A DNA stretch of 64,000 nt from Gracilibacillus orientalis (GCF_900114645.1 NZ_FOTR01000003.1:186001-250000); one strand, 5' to 3'; numbered from the stretch's first letter, positions 17,236-25,753 are shown. Notes: a model not told the origin generated them from the letters alone. Translations and numbers: made by a program.

Positions 17236-17943
17236 ATGACTATTTCAAATTTATCTTGGCATAATGACACCGTTAAAGGTTATCCCTCAACCATTGATCG
17301 AAAAGTGCCTGGATATCAACTGTTACACGAATTAACTTCCTTATTATTAAAAGAGAAATTATCAACTCAGAATATTACCAAGGTACTCATTGTAGGTGCC
17401 GGTGGAGGAAAAGAACTGATTACCTTAACAGAGTTGTTGCCAGACAATGTCCAACTTACTGCATTAGATCCATCTACTAAAATGCTTCACATTGCCAAGG
17501 AAGTTTTAAAAGCAAAGGAAAGGAAGCATTCCATTTCTTTTATAGAAGGTTATCTTGAAGAGCAAGATTTCAATCAACCCTTTGATGCCATTATTTGTAT
17601 GCTTACCTTTCAATTTATTCAAGGAAAGGAATCGCGAATACGGTTTGCACAATATCTAACTCAATCTCTTCATCCTGGAGCACCATGTTTTTTAAGTACG
17701 ATGGTCGATCACGATCAACATCAAAACTATTTCCAAACGTGGAGACAACAATTAATCAAACACGGTGGAACCAATACAGAAGCAGTTCAATTTCAAGAAA
17801 GTATTGGAAAGCGTATATTTCCAATTGATGAGAAGGAATTAACGAATGTGCTTCACCAAGTTTCATTCACACATATATCCTCTTATTTTCAATCATTGTT
17901 TTTCAAAGGTTTTGTATGTTTTAAAGGAGGGACAGAGTCATGA
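17236..17943 (+). CDS. Class I SAM-dependent methyltransferase, Fur-box preceded
   Basis: A 235-aa soluble protein with the Rossmann SAM-binding motif VLIVGAGGGKELITL (about 50-64), motif II acid in LTALDPSTKML and the post-motif FDAIICMLTFQFI. It is preceded by ribosome site AAAGGAGCG and a Fur box, and its stop overlaps the start of the next gene (ATGA), so the two products are made together. Iron control and the neighbouring siderophore importer suggest a role in making or modifying an iron-related small molecule. Nicotianamine-synthase-like enzymes share this fold, but I see no specific sign of that activity. Substrate unknown. Confidence 0.8.
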   Translation: MTISNLSWHNDTVKGYPSTIDRKVPGYQLLHELTSLLLKEKLSTQNITKVLIVGAGGGKELITLTELLPDNVQLTALDPSTKMLHIAKEVLKAKERKHSISFIEGYLEEQDFNQPFDAIICMLTFQFIQGKESRIRFAQYLTQSLHPGAPCFLSTMVDHDQHQNYFQTWRQQLIKHGGTNTEAVQFQESIGKRIFPIDEKELTNVLHQVSFTHISSYFQSLFFKGFVCFKGGTES

Positions 17944-19025
17944 AGGATGCCATTATTGTCATTGGAGGATATGGAAAAGTAGGCCAGATGATTTGTAAGA
18001 TATTAGCTAAACAGTTTCCTGGAAGAGTATACGCTGCTGGCAGAAATAAAGATAAAGCCATTCGCTTTGCTAATGAAACAAATAATGTAGTTCAACCGCT
18101 TGTTTTCGATATGCATCAAACTGAAATACCGAGCTGGCTTTTGGATGCAAAATTAGTCATGATGTGTATCGATCAACCAAACACACGGTTTATGCAAGCC
18201 TGTTTACAAAACGGGACCGCTTATATCGATATAACAGCTGATCGTCACTTTTTAATAGAAGCCAGGAAACTAGAAAAAGAGGATATCCTTGCTCCAGCAG
18301 TTCTAAGTGTCGGGTTAATTCCTGGTCTTTCTAATTTATTAGCCAATCATGTAAAAGAGCTCATGCCTGCTGTTCATCAATTAGATATAGATGTCCTGCT
18401 TGGTCTTGGTGATGACCATGGCGAAGCAGCATTAAAGTGGATGCTTGACCAAATACACTCTCACTTTATAATATATCAAAAAGAGAATAAGGTTTGGAAA
18501 ATACCATTCTCTGATAAAAAATTAACCAATTTTGGTTCTGTAAACGGAAAGAAACATACTCATCGGTTTCCTTTCCCTGATCAGTTAACACTCTATCACA
18601 CTTTAAAAGTACCAAGTGTATCGACAAGGATTTGTTTTGATTCTAACTTTATTACTACTATCTTTGCGTGGTTCTGTAGGTGGAAACTAAGTAGACTTCT
18701 TCAATTACCGTTCTTTCAACAGATTTTTTTGTTCCTTTTAAAAAAGTGGAGATTTGGTTCCAAACAATTTTCTGTTCACGTTAGTGGTTACCATGAAAAT
18801 AGTAACGAAAGCATCACCCTCTATGGTGAAGAAGAATCAGTCATCACAGCTCAAGTTGCCGCTAGTGTTGCAACTGCGATTTTAACGAATAATTTCAATC
18901 CTGATATTTATCATATTGATCAGCTCTTTCGATTAAATTATCAGGAAAACACACTGTATTTGGAAGCTAAGCAAAATAAGAATATCTATTATCTGTGTAA
19001 CTCTATTCGATTAAGCTACTTCTAA
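17940..19025 (+). CDS. Saccharopine dehydrogenase-like NAD(P) oxidoreductase
   Basis: A 361-aa protein with an N-terminal Rossmann domain (DAIIVIGGYGKVGQMICKIL; the glycine motif GGYGKVG is at about 8-14) and the conserved saccharopine-dehydrogenase segment YIDITADRHFLIEAR followed by SVGLIPGLSNLLA. A hydrophobic stretch with aromatic residues (about 235-265) resembles the membrane-associated segment seen in some family members. It is translationally coupled to the methyltransferase, and a strong bidirectional terminator follows. Opine-type dehydrogenases act in metallophore synthesis (for example CntM), but that family is longer and different, so the analogy is only a lead. Confidence 0.8.
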   Translation: MKDAIIVIGGYGKVGQMICKILAKQFPGRVYAAGRNKDKAIRFANETNNVVQPLVFDMHQTEIPSWLLDAKLVMMCIDQPNTRFMQACLQNGTAYIDITADRHFLIEARKLEKEDILAPAVLSVGLIPGLSNLLANHVKELMPAVHQLDIDVLLGLGDDHGEAALKWMLDQIHSHFIIYQKENKVWKIPFSDKKLTNFGSVNGKKHTHRFPFPDQLTLYHTLKVPSVSTRICFDSNFITTIFAWFCRWKLSRLLQLPFFQQIFLFLLKKWRFGSKQFSVHVSGYHENSNESITLYGEEESVITAQVAASVATAILTNNFNPDIYHIDQLFRLNYQENTLYLEAKQNKNIYYLCNSIRLSYF

Positions 19026-19030
19026 AAGAA

Positions 19031-19060
19031 AAAGACGTTGAGTATCTGCTCAACGTCTTT
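19031..19060. terminator. Bidirectional terminator
   Basis: Perfect 12-bp stem AAAGACGTTGAG / CTCAACGTCTTT with a TATCTG loop and A/T flanks. It lies between the dehydrogenase gene and the convergent siderophore-binding protein gene and serves both. Confidence 0.9.
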
Positions 19061-19068
19061 CTTTATTC

Positions 19069-20070
19069 TTATTCAACTAAACTTTCCAACGCACCATCAA
19101 TCATTTGACTGTTTGCAATCGGACCAGTATACAACCAACTTGAACCTTGATCAAATTCGTAAATATTATCATTTTGTACTGCAGGAATGTTTTGCCAGAT
19201 CGGATCCTCTAATACACTTGATCCGTTATCACTATTTACTAAGATAATATGATCCGCTTCTAATTCTGCCAATTTCTCTAATGAAATTTCTGACCAGTTT
19301 GCAGTTGTCGTTTCTGAAATCTCAGACACTACACTTGGCGTTGTTAGTCCTAATTCATTATATAATAAATCACCACTGGACAAGTTCTCACTTACAATGT
19401 AGAAAGTATCTGCAAATAGCCATAAAGCAGCAACCGATTCGTCACCAATCGCTTCTTGAATTTGCTCTTTTGCAGCCTCTGCCTTCGTGTCATACTCTGC
19501 TGTTACTTCTTCTGCTTTCTCTTCCATTCCGAAGACCTCAGCAACCATTTTGAATTCTTCTCGCCAGTCATTATTCTCTTCTGTTCCAACAACAAAAGTT
19601 GGCGCAATTTTATTATATTGTTCATATTTATTATCTTCTACCATGCTAGCAGAATCCATTAATAACAAATCTGGTTCGAATGAAGTAACTGCTTCATATG
19701 GTAATTCACTTGGAATAGTTGGGATGCCTTCTAAATCATCCTGTAAATAATCCTGAATATCATCACCATTACGAACAGACCATTGTGCAACTGGTGTAAT
19801 TCCTAATGCGACTAAGTAATCTTCCAGATAAGATCCAATCACTCGTTCAGGATTTGCTGGAACTTCCACTTCATGCCCCATTGCATCTGTTACTGTTCTT
19901 GTTCCTTCATTTTCTGTCTCTGTATCGTCAGCACTTTGATCCTCTGCTGCTTCGTTTTCATCTGCAGAAGGTTCTGCTGGCTCTGTATCTTCGTCATTAC
20001 CACATGCTGCTAACAATAATAAAAAAGCAGCAGCTAAACATATTAACCAACTTTTTCTATATGCTTTCAC
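19069..20070 (-). CDS. Ferri-siderophore ABC transporter substrate-binding lipoprotein
   Basis: A 333-aa lipoprotein (start GTG 20070, ribosome site AAGGAGGC). Signal ends at lipobox LAAC with Cys23, followed by an acidic linker of about 35 residues. The mature domain is Peripla_BP_2 (FecB/FhuD type): RTVTDAMGHEVEVPANPERVIGS, then YEAVTSFEPDLLLMD and KLAELEADHIILVN. It delivers a ferric siderophore to the permease pair encoded divergently at 20251-22280; this split resembles B. subtilis YfiY with YfiZ-YfhA. A Fur box lies 49 bp upstream. Ligand type is not readable. Confidence 0.9.
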   Translation of the reverse strand: MKAYRKSWLICLAAAFLLLLAACGNDEDTEPAEPSADENEAAEDQSADDTETENEGTRTVTDAMGHEVEVPANPERVIGSYLEDYLVALGITPVAQWSVRNGDDIQDYLQDDLEGIPTIPSELPYEAVTSFEPDLLLMDSASMVEDNKYEQYNKIAPTFVVGTEENNDWREEFKMVAEVFGMEEKAEEVTAEYDTKAEAAKEQIQEAIGDESVAALWLFADTFYIVSENLSSGDLLYNELGLTTPSVVSEISETTTANWSEISLEKLAELEADHIILVNSDNGSSVLEDPIWQNIPAVQNDNIYEFDQGSSWLYTGPIANSQMIDGALESLVE

Positions 20071-20118
20071 TTTGATAATTGCCTCCTTATGCTATGTAAC
20101 ACGATTCACTCTTTTAAA

Positions 20119-20133
20119 TGATAACAATTTTCA
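20119..20133. promoter_or_regulatory. Fur box of the siderophore-binding protein gene
   Basis: TGATAACAATTTTCA fits the 7-1-7 Fur consensus with two mismatches. It lies 49 bp upstream of the binding protein start. Confidence 0.7.
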
Positions 20134-20212
20134 TTTTCAATTACAAGAATTATTTTTTCAAAAAATCAAAACAACAATCTATCAATCTCTATCTTTTTCC
20201 CGTATACTAGGA

Positions 20213-20227
20213 TGATAATAGTTCTCA
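20213..20227. promoter_or_regulatory. Fur box of the siderophore permease genes
   Basis: TGATAATAGTTCTCA has a perfect left half and a two-mismatch right half of the Fur consensus. It directly follows a TATACT -10-like element (20203-20208) and lies 24 bp before the permease start. Confidence 0.65.
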
Positions 20228-20250
20228 ATTTGTTAAGGAGTATATAAATA

Positions 20251-21285
20251 ATGTCTTTTTCTAAGGATAATAAATCAAATACTACTCAATCAAGGCCACT
20301 TGTTGCTTTATTCGTCATTATCGGTGGTTTCATTATACTTCTTCTATCATTAATACTTTCCATTATATATGGTGCGGCAGAAGTCAATTTGCCGACGATT
20401 TGGGATAGCCTCACCCATTTTGACCCAAATGAAACGGCACATCAGATTATTCGTAATTTGCGTATTCCGCGTGGATTAGCTGCTGCACTGATTGGCGCAG
20501 CACTGGCTGTTTCCGGTGCGATTATGCAAGGGATGACCAGAAATGCATTGGCATCACCTTCTATCATGGGAGTAACAGCTGGTGCTAGCTTTATGATTGC
20601 CGTAGCAATGGCGATCACAACTCAAGTCTCATCTGTCGCCATGATGATATGGGCGTTTGCTGGTGCCGGATTAGGTGCTGGGATTGTCTTTGGTGTGGGT
20701 TCTATTTCTAAAAGTGGTCTCACTCCTGTTAAATTAGCATTAGCTGGTACTGCTGTCACATCCATGTTAAGCGCGCTTTCTTCAGGTATCGCTATTCATT
20801 TTAATATTGCAAAGGATATGAGCTTCTGGTATGCAGGTGGGGTGGCCAGTGTTCAATGGATACACGTCCAATTATTGGCACCAATTGTCATCATAGGGCT
20901 GATCATTGCTCTTTTATTATCAAAATCTATTACCGTTTTAAACTTAGGCGACGATGTTGCAAAGGGACTTGGACAACAAACGGTTTTCCTTAAAATCACA
21001 GCAACAATGGTTGTACTCCTATTAACAGGAGCCGCGGTTGCTGTAGCAGGTACAGTTGGATTTATCGGTCTGGTTATTCCACACATCACACGTTTTCTTG
21101 TAGGTGTTAATTATCAATGGATCATTCCCGCAGCCGCTGTCTTAGGTGCTCTACTGCTTGTTTTGGCTGATACAGCTTCTCGCATGGTAAATCCTCCATT
21201 TGAAACACCAGTAGGTACCATGACTGCGTTAGTGGGAGTTCCTTTTTTCCTCTATCTTGCCAGACGTGAAGGGAGAGGATTGTAA
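20251..21285 (+). CDS. Ferri-siderophore ABC transporter permease (FecCD family)
   Basis: A 344-aa membrane protein with about ten helices. FecCD hallmarks are LRIPRGLAAALIGAALAVSGAI near residue 70, the GxxGAxxG-type helix packing, and the ATPase-coupling segment FIGLVIPHITRFLVG near residue 272. It forms a heterodimer with the next gene product, whose start overlaps its stop (TAATG). No ATPase gene of the FecE/FhuC type is present; in Bacillus several such importers share one unlinked ATPase (YusV), which may apply here. Confidence 0.92.
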   Translation: MSFSKDNKSNTTQSRPLVALFVIIGGFIILLLSLILSIIYGAAEVNLPTIWDSLTHFDPNETAHQIIRNLRIPRGLAAALIGAALAVSGAIMQGMTRNALASPSIMGVTAGASFMIAVAMAITTQVSSVAMMIWAFAGAGLGAGIVFGVGSISKSGLTPVKLALAGTAVTSMLSALSSGIAIHFNIAKDMSFWYAGGVASVQWIHVQLLAPIVIIGLIIALLLSKSITVLNLGDDVAKGLGQQTVFLKITATMVVLLLTGAAVAVAGTVGFIGLVIPHITRFLVGVNYQWIIPAAAVLGALLLVLADTASRMVNPPFETPVGTMTALVGVPFFLYLARREGRGL

Positions 21286-22280
21286 TGGCATCATCAAAAA
21301 GAAAAATAGGGCTGTTGTTCATTGGGCTCATTCTCGCAATTGTTGTGACATTATTAATCTCACTTAACATGGGTACCATGCGTATTGCCCCCTTAGATGT
21401 ATGGAAAACCATGATTGGACAAGGCAGTGATCAGAACCAGCTTGTCTTATTTGACTTCCGTCTGCCACGGATGGTAATCGCGCTTTTAATTGGGACAGGC
21501 ATGGCGATATCAGGAGCTATTTTACAAGGGGTAACTCATAATGAACTAGCCGATCCTGGTATTTTAGGGATTAACAGTGGGGCAGGTTTTGCTGTTGTGT
21601 TATTTATATACCTAACACAAGGAAGCACCACATCCCAAGTGTTTATTCTTCCGTTAGCTGCACTTGCAGGAGCAACGATAGCCGCTATATTAATCTATCT
21701 GATTTCCTGGAAAAATGGTGTCTCTCCGATTCGATTGATCTTAGTTGGCATTGGTATTAATTCTGCTTTTTCGGCGCTAATTATTGTCTTCCAATTGAAA
21801 ATGGACCCAGATAATTTTACCCAGGCAACCATTTGGCTATCTGGTAACATTTCAGGAACAGACTGGACTTATACATTAGCGCTACTGCCGTGGATACTTA
21901 TCCTTCTTCCGATTACATTTTATAAAGCAGGAACATTGGATGCTCTACACCTTGGTGATGAAACGGCACAAGGTCTCGGCACACATGTAGAGAGAGAAAG
22001 AATGTTTTTACTTTTTATTGCAGTAGCGCTTGCAGGTGCGAGTGTAGCTGTTGGGGGAGCTATCGCATTTCTCGGTTTGGTGATCCCTCACTTAGCACGA
22101 AAATTAGTTGGAGCACGTCACAAGCATATGCTTGTAATCTCTGCTTTATTAGGGGCACTATTATTACTAGTAGCGGATACAATAGGGCGAAATATACTTT
22201 CACCTTCTGAAATTCCTGTAGGTTTAATTGTCTCGCTAATAGGGGGAAATTATTTTATCTATCTTTTAATGAAATCTTGA
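21285..22280 (+). CDS. Ferri-siderophore ABC transporter permease, second subunit (FecCD family)
   Basis: A 331-aa paralogue of the preceding permease. The same signatures occur: FRLPRMVIALLIGTGMAISG near residue 60 and FLGLVIPHLARKLVG near residue 263. About ten membrane helices are predicted. It is translationally coupled to the upstream gene and together they make the heterodimeric channel for the iron chelate bound by the lipoprotein at 19069. It ends the iron operon. Confidence 0.92.
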   Translation: MASSKRKIGLLFIGLILAIVVTLLISLNMGTMRIAPLDVWKTMIGQGSDQNQLVLFDFRLPRMVIALLIGTGMAISGAILQGVTHNELADPGILGINSGAGFAVVLFIYLTQGSTTSQVFILPLAALAGATIAAILIYLISWKNGVSPIRLILVGIGINSAFSALIIVFQLKMDPDNFTQATIWLSGNISGTDWTYTLALLPWILILLPITFYKAGTLDALHLGDETAQGLGTHVERERMFLLFIAVALAGASVAVGGAIAFLGLVIPHLARKLVGARHKHMLVISALLGALLLLVADTIGRNILSPSEIPVGLIVSLIGGNYFIYLLMKS

Positions 22281-22333
22281 AGATAGTTTGTTATGTTATA
22301 AGTAGTACTTACTAGAATGGGAGATGATGAGCA

Positions 22334-22807
22334 ATGTATCGCAAGGTTGAAGATTTTATCACGGACTGGAATAACGGCGCACAAGGTACGATAAAAGTAC
22401 TTGAATCATTAACAGATGACAAGCTTGATCAAGCTATTGTGGAAGGACACAGCACACTTGGCTGGCTCGGTTGGCATTTGGCAACTTCTCCTGCTTTTTT
22501 CGCTGGGATTGTTGGATTAAACGTCAAAGCTACAGGTAATCCAAGTCAAGTTCCCGCACAAGCAGAAACAATTATCCATGCATACAAAAAATTAGTAGAA
22601 GATCTACAAAAAGAAGCGGAACTTTTAACAGATGAGCAGTTAGCAGAAGAAATCGAAAGCTTTGGGAATAAAACAACTCGTGGTGCTATGCTACGTACGT
22701 TAATTGACCATCAAACACACCATCGCGGACAAATGACGGTACTTCTTCGTCAAGCTGGATTAAAGGTACCAGGTGTAATGGGGCCTACCAAAGAGGAAAG
22801 CAACTAA
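22334..22807 (+). CDS. DinB-family four-helix protein
   Basis: A 157-aa soluble helical protein of the DinB/YfiT-like superfamily. Its three metal-binding histidines fit GWLGWHLATSP (near residue 48) and the C-terminal LIDHQTHHRGQM (near 124-135). Members are metal-dependent and include thiol S-transferases, but most have no known reaction. Ribosome site GGGAGATGATG precedes the start. It stands alone and is followed by a strong terminator. Confidence 0.85.
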   Translation: MYRKVEDFITDWNNGAQGTIKVLESLTDDKLDQAIVEGHSTLGWLGWHLATSPAFFAGIVGLNVKATGNPSQVPAQAETIIHAYKKLVEDLQKEAELLTDEQLAEEIESFGNKTTRGAMLRTLIDHQTHHRGQMTVLLRQAGLKVPGVMGPTKEESN

Positions 22808-22820
22808 AATAAGAGTAAAA

Positions 22821-22857
22821 AACAAGCACTTAAAGTTTGACTTAAGTGCTTGTTTTT
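22821..22857. terminator. Bidirectional terminator between dinB-like gene and queF
   Basis: Perfect 13-bp stem AACAAGCACTTAA / TTAAGTGCTTGTT with an 8-nt loop, flanked by an A run on the left and TTTT on the right. It serves both convergent genes. Confidence 0.9.
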
Positions 22858-22860
22858 TAT

Positions 22861-23268
22861 TTACTCAGTATATTCTCTATGTGCTTCCGTTGTTAACTCA
22901 ATTCCACCTCGTGCCGTCTGATAAACAGTCACTTTAACAGAAGCAGGTTCTATCGCCCACATCATATCATCCGCTATTTGAGCTGCTAATGATTCACAAA
23001 AAGCACCATGGTCACGGAAAGACCATAAATAAAATTTCATAGATTTTGACTCGATACATTTATGGCGTGGTGTATAGGAAATCTCCACTTTGCCGAAATC
23101 TGGTTGGCCAGTCTTCGGACACACTGCCGTAAATTCCAATGCACGAAAGGTAATATTTTGCACATTTGGTGCTTCAAATGCTTCCTGTTTTAAAACTGCT
23201 CTTCCTTCTTCCACACTACTTGGTCTAGGCATGGGTCCTGACCTTGGTAAGTAATAATTCTCTGACAT
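22861..23268 (-). CDS. queF: NADPH-dependent 7-cyano-7-deazaguanine reductase (preQ0 reductase)
   Basis: A 135-aa QueF that reduces the nitrile of preQ0 to the aminomethyl group of preQ1 in queuosine synthesis. The catalytic cysteine is Cys50 in FTAVCPKTGQPDF, with the conserved Asp57, followed by the QueF signature ESKSMKFYLWSFRDHG (about 73-88). It is shorter than the B. subtilis enzyme (165 aa) because the C-terminus is truncated after the TARGGIEL motif, but all key residues are present. No other queuosine genes are adjacent. A preQ1-I riboswitch containing its ribosome site lies just upstream. Confidence 0.94.
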   Translation of the reverse strand: MSENYYLPRSGPMPRPSSVEEGRAVLKQEAFEAPNVQNITFRALEFTAVCPKTGQPDFGKVEISYTPRHKCIESKSMKFYLWSFRDHGAFCESLAAQIADDMMWAIEPASVKVTVYQTARGGIELTTEAHREYTE

Positions 23269-23275
23269 ATATATT

Positions 23276-23314
23276 CCTCCTAGTTTTGATCAAGCAGGAT
23301 GGTTTCGAACTGCC
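23276..23314 (-). ncRNA. preQ1-I riboswitch controlling queF translation
   Basis: On the minus strand the element reads GGCAG, an A/C-containing loop (UUCGAAACCAUC), CUGCU, then UUGAUCAAAACUA and GGAGG. This is the class I preQ1 plan: a 5-bp P1 stem, an A-rich tail AAAACUA in its minor groove, and a pseudoknot between loop C residues and the G-rich 3' end. The 3' strand is the ribosome site itself, 7 nt before the ATG, so ligand binding should block translation of queF. Confidence 0.85.
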
Positions 23315-23332
23315 TTATTAGTCTAAAAAAGC

Positions 23333-23361
23333 ATTATAGCAGAAGTTATAGTAATTGCCAA
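23333..23361 (-). promoter_or_regulatory. Promoter of queF
   Basis: Minus strand TTGGCA (23361-23356), 17-bp spacer, TATAAT (23338-23333). The transcript would start about 10 nt before the riboswitch aptamer. Confidence 0.8.
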
Positions 23362-23369
23362 TCTGAGAG

Positions 23370-24230
23370 CTACTGATTCAGACTATTAAAATACTCTTCC
23401 AATGTATGTTGGCCATATTTTGGCGCAGTCATATTATCTAGTCCGATAAACGTTAGGAAAAATTCAATAGGTCCGTAGGTTTTATTACTAGTAAATGTTT
23501 TGGTAATTTTTAAAATAGCTAATCGGATCCAGTCCGGAATATGAGTTATTTTAGATTCTTTGTTCGATGCAGAAAATGCTAGATATGCAATTTCATTTAG
23601 GGTTAATACTTCCGGACCTCCCACCTTTATTTCTGCCTCAGACTTGTCAATGGCAGAAACACATACACCTGCTAAATCCCTACCATGTATGGGATTCATT
23701 TTGGTTTGGCCATTTCCAAATAAATATACTCTACCTCTTTTCGTCATCTGATAAAATTCTGTCATATCTGAGAAAAAACCAGTTGGTCGAATAATCGTGT
23801 AATCTAAGCCAGAGTGTCTTAACTCATCCACAAACTTTTCTTTAGCAGCGCAAAGTTTCACACCCTTCATTTTGTCTCCTTTTAAAACTGATACATAAAT
23901 AAATTTCTTCACGTTGCTTCGTTTGGCTTCCTCTAATACATTTACATTCGCTTGGTAATCCACATCCATGTAACTAAGCCCATCTTTTTGCCGGGTAATG
24001 CCAACCGTTGACATCACCACATCAATATCTTTACAACAGTTTTCTATGGTTGAAGGTCTTGTCACTTCTCCCTCAACCACTTCATAGGAATAATTTTCTA
24101 CTTGTGGGAGCTTCTGCGGGTTTCGAACAACGACTCTAACTGAATAATTTTGCTTCACTAATTCCTTTAATAGATAACTTCCTAGATATCCGGTTGCACC
24201 TATCAACAGCACAGATGGCTTTTTATTCAT
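23370..24230 (-). CDS. NAD(P)-binding NmrA/SDR-type oxidoreductase
   Basis: A 286-aa protein with an N-terminal dinucleotide-binding motif SVLLIGATGYLGSYLLKEL (GATGYLG) and an extended-SDR body: DVVMSTVGIT, FIYVSVLKGDKMKG and LDYTIIRPTGFFSDM. The usual YxxxK catalytic pair is not evident, as in NmrA-like and complex I NDUFA9-like members. I start at 24230, where GGAGG lies 8 nt upstream, instead of an ATG six codons earlier. Function unknown; it is transcribed in the same direction as serC but separated from it by a terminator. Confidence 0.8.
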   Translation of the reverse strand: MNKKPSVLLIGATGYLGSYLLKELVKQNYSVRVVVRNPQKLPQVENYSYEVVEGEVTRPSTIENCCKDIDVVMSTVGITRQKDGLSYMDVDYQANVNVLEEAKRSNVKKFIYVSVLKGDKMKGVKLCAAKEKFVDELRHSGLDYTIIRPTGFFSDMTEFYQMTKRGRVYLFGNGQTKMNPIHGRDLAGVCVSAIDKSEAEIKVGGPEVLTLNEIAYLAFSASNKESKITHIPDWIRLAILKITKTFTSNKTYGPIEFFLTFIGLDNMTAPKYGQHTLEEYFNSLNQ

Positions 24231-24285
24231 TGCTATCCCTCCGTTCACTTTGCATTATTGCAGGAATGCTTTCTTATCTACGTAT

Positions 24286-24322
24286 AAAAAGGAAGCAGTC
24301 GCAAAAACGCTGCTTCCTTTTT
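24286..24322 (-). terminator. Terminator of serC
   Basis: Perfect 13-bp stem AAAAAGGAAGCAG / CTGCTTCCTTTTT with an 11-nt loop, directly after the serC stop codon. Confidence 0.9.
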
Positions 24323-24323
24323 C

Positions 24324-25403
24324 TTATTGATGTTCTTTCTCAAATTTCTTCATAAATGTAATTAAATCTTCCACACCTTCAACAGGCATTGCATTGTAAA
24401 AGCTTGCGCGCATTCCACCAACAGAACGGTGACCTTTTAATGTTTCCAACCCTTCTGCCTGTGCTGCCTTAACAAATTCACCATCTAAGTCACGATTCGG
24501 AATTACAAAAGGAATATTCATAATAGAACGGCTGTCTTCTTTAACCGGTGAAGCGTAAAATGACGATTGTGCAACATAATCATATAGCAATGCCGCCTGT
24601 TTTTCATTACGAGCTTGCATCTCTTTTAATCCACCTAATTCTTTAAGCCATTCAAAGACCAGCTTAGCCATATATACCCCATAAGTCGGTGGTGTATTGT
24701 AAAGAGATCCACTCTCACTATGTGTCTGGTAATCCAACATTGTCGGGCACTGTTCAGACGCGTTTCCGACTAAATCATCACGCACGATCACTACCGTTAA
24801 ACCTGCAGGCCCAATGTTTTTTTGTGCACCTGCATAAATCACGCCAAATTTAGAAACATCGATCTCTTCAGATAAAATATTGGAAGACATATCAGCAACC
24901 AATGGAACATTACCTGTATCAGGTATCTCCTGAAACGCCGTACCTTCAATCGTATTATTGGTTGTAATATGCACATAATCTGCTTCAGAATCAATGATAC
25001 TTGTATTAACTTTTGGAATATAAGTGAAGTTCTCATCTTCAGAAGAAGCAATCTCATTTACTTCAATAAATTTCTTCGCTTCTTTCATCGCTTTTTTAGA
25101 CCAAGAACCAGTGTTTACGTAATCTGCCTTGCCATTTTTCTTTAAGTTCAGTGGAACTGCTGCGAATTGTTGGGAAGCACCACCTTGGACAAAAAGCACC
25201 TTGTAATTGTCAGGGATATTCATCAATTCACGTAGAAGGCTTTCTGCTTCCGTAATAATATCCGTGAAAAGGCCTGAGCGGTGACTTAATTCCATTACAG
25301 ACATGCCGGAGTCTTTATAATTTGGTAATTCTGCTTGTGCCTTTTCTAAAACCTCTAACGGTAACATAGAAGGCCCTGCTGAGAAATTGTGTACTCGTTT
25401 CAT
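24324..25403 (-). CDS. serC: Phosphoserine aminotransferase
   Basis: A 359-aa class V PLP aminotransferase that makes 3-phosphoserine from 3-phosphohydroxypyruvate and glutamate. Recognised by [20 protein letters not shown] at the N-terminus, [26 protein letters not shown], and the PLP lysine in [12 protein letters not shown]. The C-terminal [14 protein letters not shown] is also diagnostic. I use ATG 25403 (ribosome site AGGAGTG, 8 nt) rather than an upstream GTG that lies inside that site. Expression appears controlled by a ZTP riboswitch with a terminator in the leader. serA and serB are not in the window. Confidence 0.95.
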   Translation of the reverse strand: MKRVHNFSAGPSMLPLEVLEKAQAELPNYKDSGMSVMELSHRSGLFTDIITEAESLLRELMNIPDNYKVLFVQGGASQQFAAVPLNLKKNGKADYVNTGSWSKKAMKEAKKFIEVNEIASSEDENFTYIPKVNTSIIDSEADYVHITTNNTIEGTAFQEIPDTGNVPLVADMSSNILSEEIDVSKFGVIYAGAQKNIGPAGLTVVIVRDDLVGNASEQCPTMLDYQTHSESGSLYNTPPTYGVYMAKLVFEWLKELGGLKEMQARNEKQAALLYDYVAQSSFYASPVKEDSRSIMNIPFVIPNRDLDGEFVKAAQAEGLETLKGHRSVGGMRASFYNAMPVEGVEDLITFMKKFEKEHQ

Positions 25404-25440
25404 CTTTAACCACACTCCTAATTAAAATTAAACAGAAAGA

Positions 25441-25537
25441 GGTAAGGAATGTATCCTTACCTTCGCCCAGGCGAGCGGCTATCGACACTATGTGCTCCCT
25501 TGCGGTTAATCCGCACCCTCGCCAGTTACACATAGCC
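25441..25537 (-). ncRNA. ZTP (pfl) riboswitch plus terminator upstream of serC
   Basis: Minus-strand aptamer 25537-25463 has the pfl signatures in order: CUAUGUG (P1), UAACUGGCGAG, a GCGG/CCGC hairpin, AGGGAGC, CACAUAG closing P1, and GCCG..CGCCUGGGC. GGCGAG can pair with CUCGCC as the known pseudoknot. It is followed by an 8-bp hairpin GGTAAGGA / TCCTTACC (25461-25441) and a U-rich run, an intrinsic terminator 37 nt before the ATG. ZTP/ZMP signals low 10-formyl-tetrahydrofolate and turns such genes on; here that would raise serine supply for one-carbon metabolism. Confidence 0.85.
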
Positions 25538-25552
25538 TATTACTTTGTGAAA

Positions 25553-25581
25553 ATTATAACAATATTCACACAATTTTTCAA
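25553..25581 (-). promoter_or_regulatory. Promoter of the serC transcript
   Basis: Minus strand TTGAAA (25581-25576), exactly 17 bp, TATAAT (25558-25553). Transcription would begin about 8 nt before the riboswitch P1 stem. Confidence 0.85.
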
Positions 25582-25753
25582 TTAAATTTTATGTAAATGT
25601 TCTAAATAATAATGTGATAATCTTTCAGCTGTATTTCTAATTTAGTTTGCAGAACACTTTTTCGCAAAAAAATAAGTAAGAAAATCGTAACAGTTTCAAT
25701 AGAGAAAGTGTGATAAAATAGCTAAGGAAGACTAAAAAGCTAGGAATGATAAC

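Noticed and set aside
20251-22280. Missing ATPase as sign of a broken siderophore importer
   Set aside because: In Bacillus several FecCD importers use one shared ATPase encoded elsewhere, so absence here does not imply a defect.
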